From positions 1-64,000 of the forward strand of contig NZ_JAMHIV010000038.1 in the NCBI RefSeq assembly GCF_023897065.1: a stretch of 64,000 bases of DNA, read 5' to 3'. A program made the position numbers and the translations under genes. Below, piece by piece: positions 8,290-16,913 of the stretch (position 1 is the stretch's first letter; each line of letters starts with the position of its first letter). The notes beneath the pieces were generated by a model. It saw only the letters and a program-made list of their open reading frames with translations. It made no database searches and was not told where the DNA came from. The DNA comes from Crossiella sp. SN42 (GTDB taxonomy: Bacteria > Actinomycetota > Actinomycetes > Mycobacteriales > Pseudonocardiaceae).

Positions 8290-8937
8290 CTATCCGGTCT
8301 TCGGGACCGCGGTCAGCGCGCACACGCCGTCCACGGTGTGGCAGAGCAGCTGGCTGAGCTCGTCCAGCAGCTGCGCCCGGCCCGGCCGCCGGTGCTCCAG
8401 CCACCAGTGGCACACCGCCTGCACCATCCCGGCCAGCGCGTAGCGCACCGGGTCCGGCGGCGGGGACGGGTTCAGGCCGGGGATCTCGCCGAGCAGGTCG
8501 GCCAGCGCGGTGACGATCGGGTCGGCCGCCTGGCCACCCCGAGGACCTGCCGGGTTGCTCAGGCTGAACCGGTAGAGCCATTGGTGCTCCATGATCACCA
8601 CCAGGTAGGCCTCCACCGCGCCGCGGATCCACTGCCGCCGGGTGCCCGCCTCGCGCAGGCCGGTCAGCGCGGGCCGCAGCCGGGCCAGCATCAGCTCGGC
8701 CGCCCGGTCGCCCGCGGCCTTGAGCAGTCCGGCCTTGTCGTAGAAGTAGTGGTACAGCAGGGGTTTGCTCACCCCGGCCGCGGCGGCCAGCTGGTCCATG
8801 CTGATCCCGGCGCCGTGCGTGGTGATCACCTTGATCGCGGTCTCCACCAGCTCCGCCCGCCGCGCGGCCGGGGCCATCCGCCTGCGCCGCCCCTCGCACG
8901 GGCGGCGGAGCGCGCTCTGCTCCAGGGGAGTGTCCAT
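8290..8937 (-). CDS. TetR family regulator, probable local regulator of the biosynthetic cluster
   Basis: A 215-residue TetR protein. The DNA-binding domain has T-H-G-A-G-I-S-M-D-Q-L-A-A-A-A-G-V-S-K-P-L-L-Y-H-Y-F, followed by the usual all-helical ligand domain with Q-W-L-Y-R-F and C-H-W-W. I place the start at the ATG at 8937, which has GGAGG just upstream. It is divergent from the first gene of the biosynthetic block at 9087, with a 149-base shared gap, so it is the natural candidate repressor of that block. The ligand is unknown. Confidence 0.88.
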   Translation of the reverse strand: MDTPLEQSALRRPCEGRRRRMAPAARRAELVETAIKVITTHGAGISMDQLAAAAGVSKPLLYHYFYDKAGLLKAAGDRAAELMLARLRPALTGLREAGTRRQWIRGAVEAYLVVIMEHQWLYRFSLSNPAGPRGGQAADPIVTALADLLGEIPGLNPSPPPDPVRYALAGMVQAVCHWWLEHRRPGRAQLLDELSQLLCHTVDGVCALTAVPKTG

Positions 8938-8965
8938 GTGTCCTCCGCTCGGCTGCCTGTCTGCC

Positions 8966-8997
8966 TTGACAGAGCAGGCCCGCGGCCCGCTGGATAC
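8966..8997 (+). promoter_or_regulatory. Possible promoter of biosynthetic block 1
   Basis: TTGACA at 8966-8971 is followed after 20 bases by GGATAC (8992-8997), about 90 bases upstream of the ATG at 9087. The spacing is longer than the usual 17-18, so this is tentative. It lies in the gap with the divergent TetR gene, where an operator would be expected. Confidence 0.3.
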
Positions 8998-9086
8998 CGG
9001 GTGGCGGCAACTTTCTCGCGCTCCGCGATCAGGTGTATCCGCTGCGCCACCTCGTGGTCTCTGTGTCGGTGAGACGAAGGGGCGTG

Positions 9087-10418
9087 ATGGCGGTGACTCC
9101 GAGAACAACGTCCACAGTGGACGTCGCGGTGGTCGGCGGCCGGGTCGCGGGCGCCGCGCTGGCGGCCAGGCTGGCCAGGGCCGGGCTGCGGGTGGCGGTG
9201 TACGAGCGGGCGGTGGAGCTCGGGCCGACGCTGTCCACGCACATCTTCCACGGCACCCAGGACCTGCGCGCCGAAGGCGTCTACGCGGACCTGGTGGCCG
9301 CCGGGGTGCCGCCGCTGCCGGAGGTCCAGGTGCGCCTGGACGAGCTGCGGCTGACCTTCCGGCACCCCGACGACCCCGGGCTGTGCCCGCCGCGTGAGCT
9401 GCTGGACAACCTGCTGCTGGACCGGGCCCGCGCGGCCGGGGCGCAGGTGCATCTGGGCCGCCCGGTGGTCGGGCTGCTGCGCGAGCGCGACCGGGTGACC
9501 GGGGTGGAGGTGGCCGACCAGGACGGGCGGGTGCGGCCGGTGCGGGCCCGGCTGGTGGTCGGCGCGGACGGGCGCAGCTCGCCGGTGGCCCGCTGGGTGC
9601 GCGCCACCCAGTACCTGACCTTCCGCAGCGGCCGCGGCCAGGTGTGGCGGTACTTCCGCGGCAAGCGGCTGCCCAGGGTGCTGCTGTGGCACCGGGCCGG
9701 CGCGCGGCTGGCGCACATCCTGCCCACCGGGGAGGAGGAGTACTACCTGTGCGCGCAGCCGCCGGTGGGCGATCCGGAGGACTTCCGGCGCACCGGGCCG
9801 GATGCGCTGCTGCCGTGGGTGGAGCGGGTCAGTCCGGAGATCGCCGAGCTCGCCAGCGGCGGCGAGCCGGTGGGCGGGCTGCGCCGGATGAGCGGCTACC
9901 CGTGCTTCTTCCGGCAGCCCTTCGGTCCGGGCTGGGCGCTGGCCGGGGACGCCGGGCACGCCAAGGACGCCACCATCGGCCACGGCATCACCGACGCGCT
10001 GCGCAACTCCGCCACCCTGGCCACCGCGCTGCTGTCCACTTGGGACGATCAGTCCGCGCTGCCGGAACGGTTGGGGGAGTGGGCGCGGCGGCGGGACGAG
10101 GCCGAGCTGGCCAACTTCTGGTACAGCCAGGAGCTGGGCGACGCGGCTCCGGTCGGCGCGCTGCGCAAGGCCTTCTTCCGCGGGCTCGACGCCACCGGCG
10201 TCCGCAGGCTGGACGAGGTCATGGCGGACAAGCGGGACGCCGACACCCTGCTCACCGCGACCCGGCTGGCCCGCACCGCGCTGAACCAGGTCCTCTCCGG
10301 TGTGCCCGCGCCGGAGGTGCTCCGCGAGGCCGGTGTGCTGGTGCGGCTGAACCTGCTGCGCCGCAAGGCTTTCCGGGAACGCGCCGGGCAGGCGCCGAGC
10401 TTGGCGGTGTCCCGATGA
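9087..10418 (+). CDS. FAD-dependent oxidoreductase (geranylgeranyl reductase/monooxygenase type)
   Basis: A 443-residue flavoprotein. The Rossmann dinucleotide motif is V-V-G-G-R-V-A-G-A-A-L-A near residue 15, and later come V-V-G-A-D-G-R-S-S and G-D-A-G-H. These are the three FAD contacts of the group A monooxygenase and geranylgeranyl reductase family. In the first motif the usual G-x-G-x-x-G reads G-G-R-V-A-G. The start at 9087 has GAAGGGG upstream; an earlier in-frame start at 9033 has none. It is the first gene of block 1 and overlaps the next by four bases. Substrate unknown; an oxidation or N-oxygenation on the pathway intermediate fits the context. Confidence 0.8.
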   Translation: MAVTPRTTSTVDVAVVGGRVAGAALAARLARAGLRVAVYERAVELGPTLSTHIFHGTQDLRAEGVYADLVAAGVPPLPEVQVRLDELRLTFRHPDDPGLCPPRELLDNLLLDRARAAGAQVHLGRPVVGLLRERDRVTGVEVADQDGRVRPVRARLVVGADGRSSPVARWVRATQYLTFRSGRGQVWRYFRGKRLPRVLLWHRAGARLAHILPTGEEEYYLCAQPPVGDPEDFRRTGPDALLPWVERVSPEIAELASGGEPVGGLRRMSGYPCFFRQPFGPGWALAGDAGHAKDATIGHGITDALRNSATLATALLSTWDDQSALPERLGEWARRRDEAELANFWYSQELGDAAPVGALRKAFFRGLDATGVRRLDEVMADKRDADTLLTATRLARTALNQVLSGVPAPEVLREAGVLVRLNLLRRKAFRERAGQAPSLAVSR

Positions 10419-11776
10419 CCCTCGCGCACACCTCGCCCTGGGGCGACGCTCTGGCCGCCGAGCCGCTGCTGCCGCCGCTGACCGGCAGGCACCGCGCGGA
10501 TGTCGTGGTGGTGGGCGGCGGGATCGCCGGGTTGTCGCTGGCGCACCGGCTGCGCGAAGAGCTGCCCTCGGCGCGGATCCTGCTGCTGGAGGCCGTGGTG
10601 GTCGGCGGCGGCGCGACCGGGCACAGCACCGGGCTGGCCAGGCCGGGTGTGTGGGGCTCGATGCGGTTGCTACACAAGCGGGTCGGGGCCGCGGCCGCGG
10701 AAAGTCTGACCAGGGCCTCCCTGGCGGGAATGGCCGCGTTGCACGACCTGGTCACGTCCGAGGGCATCGACTGCGACCTGGTGCGTGGCCGGATGTACCA
10801 GCTGCCGGTCACCGCCGAGCACGTCCGGCGCTACACCGGCGACCTGCCGGAGCTGAACCGCCTGGGTATGGAGGCGGACTGGCTCTCGTCCCGGGAGACC
10901 GCGGAAACCCTTGGGCTGCAAGGCGGATTCGGCGCGCTGCGGGTGGCTCCGCTCTACCAGCTGGACCCGCTTCGGCTGTGCCGCGGCCTGCGGGACCTGC
11001 TGGTGGCGCGCGGGGTGGAGGTGTTCGAGGGCACGCCGGTGCGCTCGGTCGAACCCGGCGCGCGGGTGCGGGTGCGTACCGATCTCGGCGAGGTGGACGC
11101 GGCTGAGGTGGTGCTCGCGATCGACGGCTACACCAGGGTTTCCGGGCTGGTGGAGCTGCCGGTGGTGCCGTTCCGCTCGCAGGCCCTGTGCACCGAACCC
11201 CTCTCCACCGACCAGCTCGCCGCGCTCCCGCTGCGGCCGGGTGACCTGGTGCTGGACTCGCGGGCCTACTTCAACTACGCGCGGCTGAGCCCGGACGGCA
11301 GGCTCATCCTCGGCGGCGGCCGCGCGGCCAACCCCAGCACCCGGCCCGGCACCCAGCCCAGGGTCTCCGGCGGCACCTGGCGACGTCTGGAACGCGAGTT
11401 GCGCCAACTGTTCCCGGCCCTGGACGGGGTGCGCATAGCCCGGTCCTGGGCCGGGGTCAGCGGGGCCACCCCGGACTGGATGCCGATCGTCGGCCAGGTC
11501 CAGCCCGGCGTGTGGTTCGCCGGCGGCTGGAACGGCCGGGGCATCGCGCCCGCCCTGCACACGGCGGGCTGGCTCAGCGGCCAGCTCGCCGCCGCCCTGC
11601 ACGGACAAGCCCTGCCGCCGCCCACCGTGCCCTGGCACCGCGGCGGGGCCAGGCCCGCGCCGGTGCTGGACCGGCTGCGCTACCCGCTGCGCCAGGGCTT
11701 CCTCGAACTCAACGACCGCCGTTCCCTGCACACCGGACGTCGCGCGCCGCTCCGCTTCGGCCGCGACGGGAAATGA
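10415..11776 (+). CDS. FAD-dependent amino acid oxidase-like protein (DAO family)
   Basis: A 453-residue DAO-fold flavoprotein. An N-terminal A-D-V-V-V-V-G-G-G-I-A-G-L-S motif binds FAD, A-T-G-H-S-T-G follows, and the family C-terminal block G-V-S-G-A-T-P-D-W-M-P-I-V-G with G-G-W-N-G-R-G is present. Glycine and sarcosine oxidases of this fold oxidise the C-N bond of amino acids and N-substituted amino acids to an imine. The ATG overlaps the previous stop (ATGA), so the two are translated together. In this cluster it could act on an N-alkyl or hydrazino amino acid intermediate; that is inference. Confidence 0.8.
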   Translation: MTLAHTSPWGDALAAEPLLPPLTGRHRADVVVVGGGIAGLSLAHRLREELPSARILLLEAVVVGGGATGHSTGLARPGVWGSMRLLHKRVGAAAAESLTRASLAGMAALHDLVTSEGIDCDLVRGRMYQLPVTAEHVRRYTGDLPELNRLGMEADWLSSRETAETLGLQGGFGALRVAPLYQLDPLRLCRGLRDLLVARGVEVFEGTPVRSVEPGARVRVRTDLGEVDAAEVVLAIDGYTRVSGLVELPVVPFRSQALCTEPLSTDQLAALPLRPGDLVLDSRAYFNYARLSPDGRLILGGGRAANPSTRPGTQPRVSGGTWRRLERELRQLFPALDGVRIARSWAGVSGATPDWMPIVGQVQPGVWFAGGWNGRGIAPALHTAGWLSGQLAAALHGQALPPPTVPWHRGGARPAPVLDRLRYPLRQGFLELNDRRSLHTGRRAPLRFGRDGK

Positions 11777-13000
11777 GTGTCCACAATGGATAAATGCCCG
11801 GTCCGTCCCGACCCGGCCGACGCCGCGCTGTTCGACGAGGACTACCAGCGCGACCCCTACCCCTCCTACGCCCGGCTGCGCGCGGTGTCCCCGGTGCGCT
11901 ATGTGACCCTGCCGACCGGACTGACCGCCTGGCTGGTCACCGGCTACGAGGAGGTCCGGCAGGCGCTGACCGATCCGTTGCTGAGCAAGGAAAGCCGCTA
12001 CGACGCCGAGTCCGTCCAGGGCCTGTCGCCGAGCATGGGCGCGAGCATGCTCAACCTGGACCCGCCCGACCACGACCGGCTGCGCCGCCTGGTCGGCAGC
12101 GCGTTCACCCGCCGCCGGATCGAGGCCCTGCACGACACGCTGCACGACGCCGCCGACCGGCTGATCGACGAGTTCGCCCCGCGCGGGCAGGCCGACCTGA
12201 TGCGGGAGTTCGCGCTGCGGCTGCCGGTCGGCATGATCGGCGAGCTGCTCGGCGTGCCGGAGCAGGACCGGGACGCCTTCTTCGAGCTGGCCCACGACTA
12301 CGTCGGCTTCACCCCGGAGACCAGGGAGCAGGCCGCGGCCGCGCTGGCCGGGCTGAACCAGTACATGGCCGGGCTGATCGCGGCCAAGAAGCACGCGCCC
12401 GGCGAGGACCTGATCAGCGCGATGATCGCGGCCAGGGACGAGCAGCGGCGGCTCACCGACGAGGAGCTGCTGGCCAACGCGCTGCTGCTGTTCCTGGCCG
12501 GGCACGTCACCACCGCCGGCCTGATCGCCAACGCCACCCTGGCCCTGCTGCGCCACCCCGACCAGCTCGCCGCCTTCCGCGCCGACCCGGACCTGGTGAC
12601 CAACCTGGTGGAGGAGGCGCTGCGGTACGAGGGACCGGCCGAGCTGTCCACCATGCGCTGGGCCAAGCAGGAGACCGTGATCGGCGGGGTGACGATCGGC
12701 AAGGGCGAGCGGGTGCTGGTCTCCCTCGGCGCGGCCAACCGGGACCCGCGCCGCTTCGCCGACCCGGACGTCTTCGACCTGGCCCGCGCCGACGCCAACG
12801 CGCATCTCGGCCTTGGCCACGGCATCCACTACTGCCTCGGCGCGCAGCTGGCCAGGGCCGAGGTGCGCACCGCGCTGGCCCGCCTGTTCGCCCGGCTGCC
12901 CGACCTGCGGCTGAACGCGCGCTTCGAGGACCTGGAGTGGATGCCGGGGATCGGCCGCGCCCCGCTGTCCCTGCCCATCGTGTTCACCCCGGGAGGCTGA
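11777..13000 (+). CDS. Cytochrome P450
   Basis: A 407-residue soluble bacterial P450. The heme loop L-G-H-G-I-H-Y-C-L-G supplies the Cys ligand, and E-E-A-L-R gives the E-x-x-R pair of helix K. Helix I reads A-G-H-V-T-T: the threonine is kept, but the acid usually found before it is Val, which is unusual. The GTG at 11777 follows directly on the stop of the oxidase. The start codon sits in a copy of the dispersed palindrome. A ferredoxin partner is not encoded nearby. Likely a tailoring hydroxylase or desaturase of the product. Confidence 0.92.
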   Translation: MSTMDKCPVRPDPADAALFDEDYQRDPYPSYARLRAVSPVRYVTLPTGLTAWLVTGYEEVRQALTDPLLSKESRYDAESVQGLSPSMGASMLNLDPPDHDRLRRLVGSAFTRRRIEALHDTLHDAADRLIDEFAPRGQADLMREFALRLPVGMIGELLGVPEQDRDAFFELAHDYVGFTPETREQAAAALAGLNQYMAGLIAAKKHAPGEDLISAMIAARDEQRRLTDEELLANALLLFLAGHVTTAGLIANATLALLRHPDQLAAFRADPDLVTNLVEEALRYEGPAELSTMRWAKQETVIGGVTIGKGERVLVSLGAANRDPRRFADPDVFDLARADANAHLGLGHGIHYCLGAQLARAEVRTALARLFARLPDLRLNARFEDLEWMPGIGRAPLSLPIVFTPGG

Positions 13001-13003
13001 GGC

Positions 13004-13447
13004 GTGGATCCGCGCAACCTGTTCGAGACCCGCACCACCTACCGCCTGCTCCGCCTGGAATACCTGGCCGCGCTGGGCGTGTGCGGCTGGCTCCTCTTGG
13101 TGCACTGGGACGAGGTGCGGCTGCTGCCCGCGCTGCTGCTGTTCGCCTACATCGACGTCATCGGCTACCTGCCCGGCCTGATCGCCTTCCGCCGCAGCGA
13201 AACCGGCAAGATCCACCGCGGTTTTTACGTGGCCTACAACCTGGCGCACAGCTTCGTCACCGCTGGGCTGGTCGCGCTGCTGTGGTGCTGGCTGGTGCGA
13301 CCGGAGTGGGCGCTGCTGGCCATCCCGATCCACCTGTGCGGCGACCGGGGGCTGCTCGGCAACTTCCTCAAACCGTTCGCGGTGTCCTTCGAGCCCAAGC
13401 CGCACCCGGCCTACCTCCGGCTGGCCGCCGCGGTGGCATCGCGGTGA
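13004..13447 (+). CDS. Small integral membrane protein, candidate VlmO-like rearrangement enzyme
   Basis: A 147-residue protein with about four hydrophobic segments (near residues 20-35, 42-60, 75-95 and 103-115). Conserved-looking polar residues lie within or next to them: Y-I-D, Y-N-L-A-H-S and I-H-L-C-G-D-R. The Y-N-x-x-H and H-x-x-x-D-R pairs resemble DUF4260-type membrane proteins, from memory. The gene starts at GTG 13004 just after the P450 and overlaps the DUF2156 gene by four bases. In valanimycin biosynthesis a small membrane enzyme, VlmO, follows the aminoacyl transferase step and forms the N-N bond. The pairing here suggests the same role; sequence identity has not been tested. 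Confidence 0.6.
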   Translation: MDPRNLFETRTTYRLLRLEYLAALGVCGWLLLVHWDEVRLLPALLLFAYIDVIGYLPGLIAFRRSETGKIHRGFYVAYNLAHSFVTAGLVALLWCWLVRPEWALLAIPIHLCGDRGLLGNFLKPFAVSFEPKPHPAYLRLAAAVASR

Positions 13448-14424
13448 CCGCCGTGGACCTGCTGCGCGCGCACGCCCGCAGCTCCAGCGCGTTCCTGGCC
13501 TACAACCAGGACACCGAGCACTTCCAGACCCCGGGGATCGACGGCCTCATCGCCTACCGGCCGGCCGGTAGACGGCACCTGGTGCAGCTGACCGGGCCGT
13601 GCGCGGCCGAGGCCGACCAGGCAGCGCTGACAGCGGCCTTCCGCGCCTTCGCCGCCGGACAGGGCCGCCGGATCACCGCCGTGCAACTGGGCAAGGAGGA
13701 GGCCGCGGCCTGCGCCGAACTGGGCTACGCGGTCAACCAGCTCGGCGCCTCCTTCAGCATCGACTTGGGCCAGTTCACCTTGCGTGGCGGCAAGCTCGCC
13801 GAGACCCGCAACCGGCTCTCCCAGGCCCGCCGCGCCGGGGTCCAGGTCACCGAGGAGTCCACAATGGACAGTGAGCTGGCGCTGACCCTGACCGCGATCG
13901 ACCAGGAGTGGCTGTGCGCCAAGGGCCGCGCGGTCAAGCAGCTCGGCTTCATGGTCGGTGAGCGCGGCGGCCGGGGCGCGGCGCACCGCAGGCTGTTCGT
14001 GGCCAGGGCGGCGGAGCGGATCGTCGCCTACATCTCCTTCTCCCCGGTCTACGGGCCACGGCCGGGCTGGCTCTACGACCTGACCCGCCGCCACCCCGCC
14101 GCCCCGACCGGCGCGATCGAGTCGGTCATCGCCCACGCCGCGGAGGTCTTCCGCGGCGAGGGCGCTGAGTGGCTGCACCTGGGCTTCACGCCGTTCGTCC
14201 AGCTCCACCCGGAACACCGGATTCCCGGCGCGCACAACAAGATTCTCGACGGGGTCATGCGCCGGATCGCCGGGCGGGAGCGCTGGCTGTACTCCGCGCG
14301 CACCCAGGAGCGGTTCAAGACCAAGTGGGCCCCGCACCTGGTCGAGCCCGAGTACCTGGCCTTCGAGCACGGCCTCAGCCTCGGCGCGGGCTACCGGTTG
14401 CTACGGTTGATCGGGGCGCTGTGA
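13444..14424 (+). CDS. DUF2156 / lysylphosphatidylglycerol-synthetase C-terminal-like aminoacyl transferase
   Basis: A 326-residue protein made only of the double GNAT-like catalytic domain found at the C-terminus of MprF-type phosphatidylglycerol lysyltransferases; the membrane flippase half is absent. Visible family features are K-E-E-A-A-A-C-A-E-L-G-Y in the first lobe, and L-Y-D-L-T-R-R and F-K-T-K-W-A-P in the second. The family takes an aminoacyl group from a charged tRNA. VlmA of valanimycin biosynthesis, which moves seryl from tRNA to an alkylhydroxylamine, is to my knowledge of this kind. The GTG start overlaps the membrane protein gene. Last gene of block 1. Confidence 0.75.
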   Translation: MTAVDLLRAHARSSSAFLAYNQDTEHFQTPGIDGLIAYRPAGRRHLVQLTGPCAAEADQAALTAAFRAFAAGQGRRITAVQLGKEEAAACAELGYAVNQLGASFSIDLGQFTLRGGKLAETRNRLSQARRAGVQVTEESTMDSELALTLTAIDQEWLCAKGRAVKQLGFMVGERGGRGAAHRRLFVARAAERIVAYISFSPVYGPRPGWLYDLTRRHPAAPTGAIESVIAHAAEVFRGEGAEWLHLGFTPFVQLHPEHRIPGAHNKILDGVMRRIAGRERWLYSARTQERFKTKWAPHLVEPEYLAFEHGLSLGAGYRLLRLIGAL

Positions 14425-14425
14425 C

Positions 14426-15112
14426 TCAGACTCCCGCGATACTCCGGATCCAGTCCCGGTAGGCGCCGACGTGGGTGTACTGGCAGCTGGTGTCGTTGCC
14501 GGTGGAGAGCACGCCGACCTGGTTGCCGTTGGGCGCGAACATCGGTCCGCCGGAGTCGCCGGTGCCGCACACGCCGTTGATCCGCTCGCCGTTGATCGCC
14601 CGGCCGCCCTTGTAGTCCTCGGCGGACACGTTGGTGACCTTCAGCTTCGCGTTCTTCAGCTTCGGTGACTGCTGACCCTGCTCGGTCTGGCCCCAGCCGT
14701 GGATGGTGACCGTGTTCCCCACCGCGACATCGGCCAGGGCGCCCAGCTTCACCGCGGGCGCGCGCACCGGCTTGGCCAGCTTCAGCAGCGCCAGGTCGGC
14801 GTTGGTGTGCACGGTCAGGCCGCCGGGGGCCACGTCCACGTACTGGCCCTTGGCGTGCTCCACATTCCCGATCCGGAAGCCCCACTGGTGGTTGCCGCCC
14901 ACGCAGTGCTCGGCGGTGAGGATCCACTGCGCGGCGATGACGGTGGCGGTGCAGTAGCCGTCCTTGCCGTCCTGGTAGAGCCGGGCGCTCCACGGCGCTG
15001 ACGCGGTGAACTCGCCGTTGACGATGGTCACGCCCGCCTGGGCCGGGGCCGCCAGGCCGAGCAGCACGGCCGAGCCGGCCAGCAGACCGGCGATGAAGTT
15101 CCTCGCGCGCAC
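14426..15112 (-). CDS. Secreted trypsin-like serine protease (S1 family)
   Basis: A 228-residue preprotein. The first 27 residues form a signal peptide (R-A-R-N then a hydrophobic stretch ending A-P-A-Q-A). The catalytic triad is complete: His in W-I-L-T-A-E-H-C, Asp in N-A-D-L-A-L-L, Ser in G-D-S-G-G-P. Paired cysteines fit extracellular life. The GTG start at 15112 has GGAGG four bases upstream; an earlier ATG at 15184 would add a non-hydrophobic extension. It lies on the opposite strand between the two biosynthetic blocks and is probably not part of the pathway. Confidence 0.88.
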   Translation of the reverse strand: MRARNFIAGLLAGSAVLLGLAAPAQAGVTIVNGEFTASAPWSARLYQDGKDGYCTATVIAAQWILTAEHCVGGNHQWGFRIGNVEHAKGQYVDVAPGGLTVHTNADLALLKLAKPVRAPAVKLGALADVAVGNTVTIHGWGQTEQGQQSPKLKNAKLKVTNVSAEDYKGGRAINGERINGVCGTGDSGGPMFAPNGNQVGVLSTGNDTSCQYTHVGAYRDWIRSIAGV

Positions 15113-15284
15113 AACGCCTCCAGTGCCACCGGCTCCGCAGGCCGGATGCCCGGACGCTAAGCGCCGGTCAGCGCCGCGGAACACCGACTAAAGCACTGCG
15201 CAATTCAGTTCAGTCGGCTCGCGGTATCCAGCCGGGCACCCAGCGCCACTGTGCCAGTGACGAAGCCAGCCGAGAGGGAGACCG

Positions 15285-16913
15285 ATGAGCCCAGGGGTTC
15301 CGGTGCCGACCTACCTGTCCTACGTGGCGGGGAAGGAGATCGACTCCGACCGTTACGTCTACACCGTGGGCGCGCGGCCGATCCTCACCGACCTGTTCGG
15401 CAGCCTGACCCTGAAACGGCGGCTGGAACAGGGCCAGCTCGACCCGGCCACCGTGGCCGACCGGGTGGTCGGGCGGTGCGCACTGGCCGATGAGGACACC
15501 ATGGCCGCCGCGGTGGCCGCCGCCGCCGAGGCCGCACCCGCCTGGGGCGCCACCCCACTGGCTGTCCGGGTCGAGCTGGCCCTGGCGCTGCGGCAGCGGA
15601 TCCTGGCCGGGCACAAGGACCTCGTGGACGTGCTCATCGCCGAGGGCAACCCGCGGCCGTTGGCCGAGTGGCAGGTGGCCGGGATGCTGTCGGTGGCCAG
15701 CGAGGAGACCGTGGGCTGGCTGGCCGGGCAGCTGGAACAGGAGTTCCGGCACGGCGACCGGCGACTGCTGCTGCGACGGCGGCCGGACGGGGTGGTCTGC
15801 GTCAACCCGCCGCAGAACGCGCCGGCCACCAGCGCCCTGTTCGGCGCCACCGCGCTGATGGCGGGCAACACCGTGGTGGTGCGCGCCCCGCGCAGCGCGC
15901 CGTTTGGTGTGATGCACGTGCTGCGCGAGTACGTGGTGCCCGCGCTCGCCGAGATCGGCGCGCCGCCCGGGGTGCTCAACATGTTCTGCGGCAGGCCGGG
16001 ACCGGCGCTGCGCGGCTGGCTGGCCGACCCGCTGGTGGACGACATCTTCTACACCGGCGGCGTCGAACGCGGACTTGAGCTGGAACGGGACTGCGTGGCC
16101 GCCGGGAAGAAACCGATCCTGGAGCTGGCGGGCAACGACTGCGTGGTGATCTGGCGGGACGCCGACCTGGACCTCGCGGTGGAGGCGCTCACCGAGTGCT
16201 TCTACGGCTCCGGCCAGATCTGCATGGTGCCCAACCAGGCCGTGGTGCACCCTGCCATCGCCGAGGAGCTGATCGCCAAGCTGCACACCGCGGTCACCGC
16301 GCTGCGCCCCGGCTACCCGGACGAGCCGGACGTGCTGCTGTCCCCGGTGCTGCGCGCCGAGCGTTTCGGCACCGTGGTCGAGGACGCCCTGGCCCGCGGC
16401 GCCACGCTCATCTGCGGCGGCGGGCGGCTGGAGGTCGACGGCGAACCCTCCGAGACCGGGCCGTTCCTGGCGCCCACCGTACTGCGGGTGGACGGCCTGG
16501 ACACCTGCCGGGAGCTGACCGCGGTCCGCGAGGAGACCTTCTTCCCGCTGCTGCCCGTGGTCGTGCCCGGCGAAGCCCCCGACGAGGAGCTGCTGGCCGC
16601 GATCTTGTCCTTTGTGGACAGCAACCGCTACGGCCTGCGCAACTCGTTGTGGGCCAAGGACAAGCAGGTCATCGAGGAGTTCCTGGCCAAGGTCGGCAAC
16701 GGCGGCCTGCTCAAGGTCAACGACTCGCACATCGGCTTCCTCCCTTACCTGCCCACGCACGGCGGCACCGGGCTCACCGGCGGCGCCTTCGGCGAGGCCA
16801 ACTACCTGGTGCTGCGCACCACCCACCTGCAGGGCGTGTCGGTAGCGGAGAACGTGCGGCCCAGCGCCGCGGTCTTCGAGGCCTACACCCGCATCACCGA
16901 ACCAGGAGCGTGA
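15285..16913 (+). CDS. Aldehyde dehydrogenase superfamily protein, possible acyl reductase
   Basis: A 542-residue ALDH-fold protein. The nucleophile lies in G-S-G-Q-I-C-M-V-P-N-Q and the general base Glu in I-L-E-L-A-G-N-D; the cofactor loop G-N-T-V-V-V-R-A-P is present. It is about 40-50 residues longer than common ALDHs, mostly at the N-terminus. A GAGGGAGACC ribosome site precedes the ATG. Beside an aminotransferase and an ACP it may run in the reductive direction, giving a fatty aldehyde for amination, but oxidation of an aldehyde cannot be excluded. It opens block 2 and abuts the next gene. Confidence 0.8.
   Translation: MSPGVPVPTYLSYVAGKEIDSDRYVYTVGARPILTDLFGSLTLKRRLEQGQLDPATVADRVVGRCALADEDTMAAAVAAAAEAAPAWGATPLAVRVELALALRQRILAGHKDLVDVLIAEGNPRPLAEWQVAGMLSVASEETVGWLAGQLEQEFRHGDRRLLLRRRPDGVVCVNPPQNAPATSALFGATALMAGNTVVVRAPRSAPFGVMHVLREYVVPALAEIGAPPGVLNMFCGRPGPALRGWLADPLVDDIFYTGGVERGLELERDCVAAGKKPILELAGNDCVVIWRDADLDLAVEALTECFYGSGQICMVPNQAVVHPAIAEELIAKLHTAVTALRPGYPDEPDVLLSPVLRAERFGTVVEDALARGATLICGGGRLEVDGEPSETGPFLAPTVLRVDGLDTCRELTAVREETFFPLLPVVVPGEAPDEELLAAILSFVDSNRYGLRNSLWAKDKQVIEEFLAKVGNGGLLKVNDSHIGFLPYLPTHGGTGLTGGAFGEANYLVLRTTHLQGVSVAENVRPSAAVFEAYTRITEPGA

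Noticed and set aside
10670-13405. Very long open frame on the minus strand, antisense to the oxidase, P450 and membrane protein genes
   Set aside because: Long antisense frames are expected in DNA this GC-rich. The translation is low-complexity Gln/Gly/Val/Arg with no domains, whereas the plus-strand frames carry full catalytic motifs.
14426-15112. Serine protease as a pathway enzyme
   Set aside because: It is on the opposite strand, is exported, and has no logical substrate in the pathway; its position between the blocks is probably incidental.
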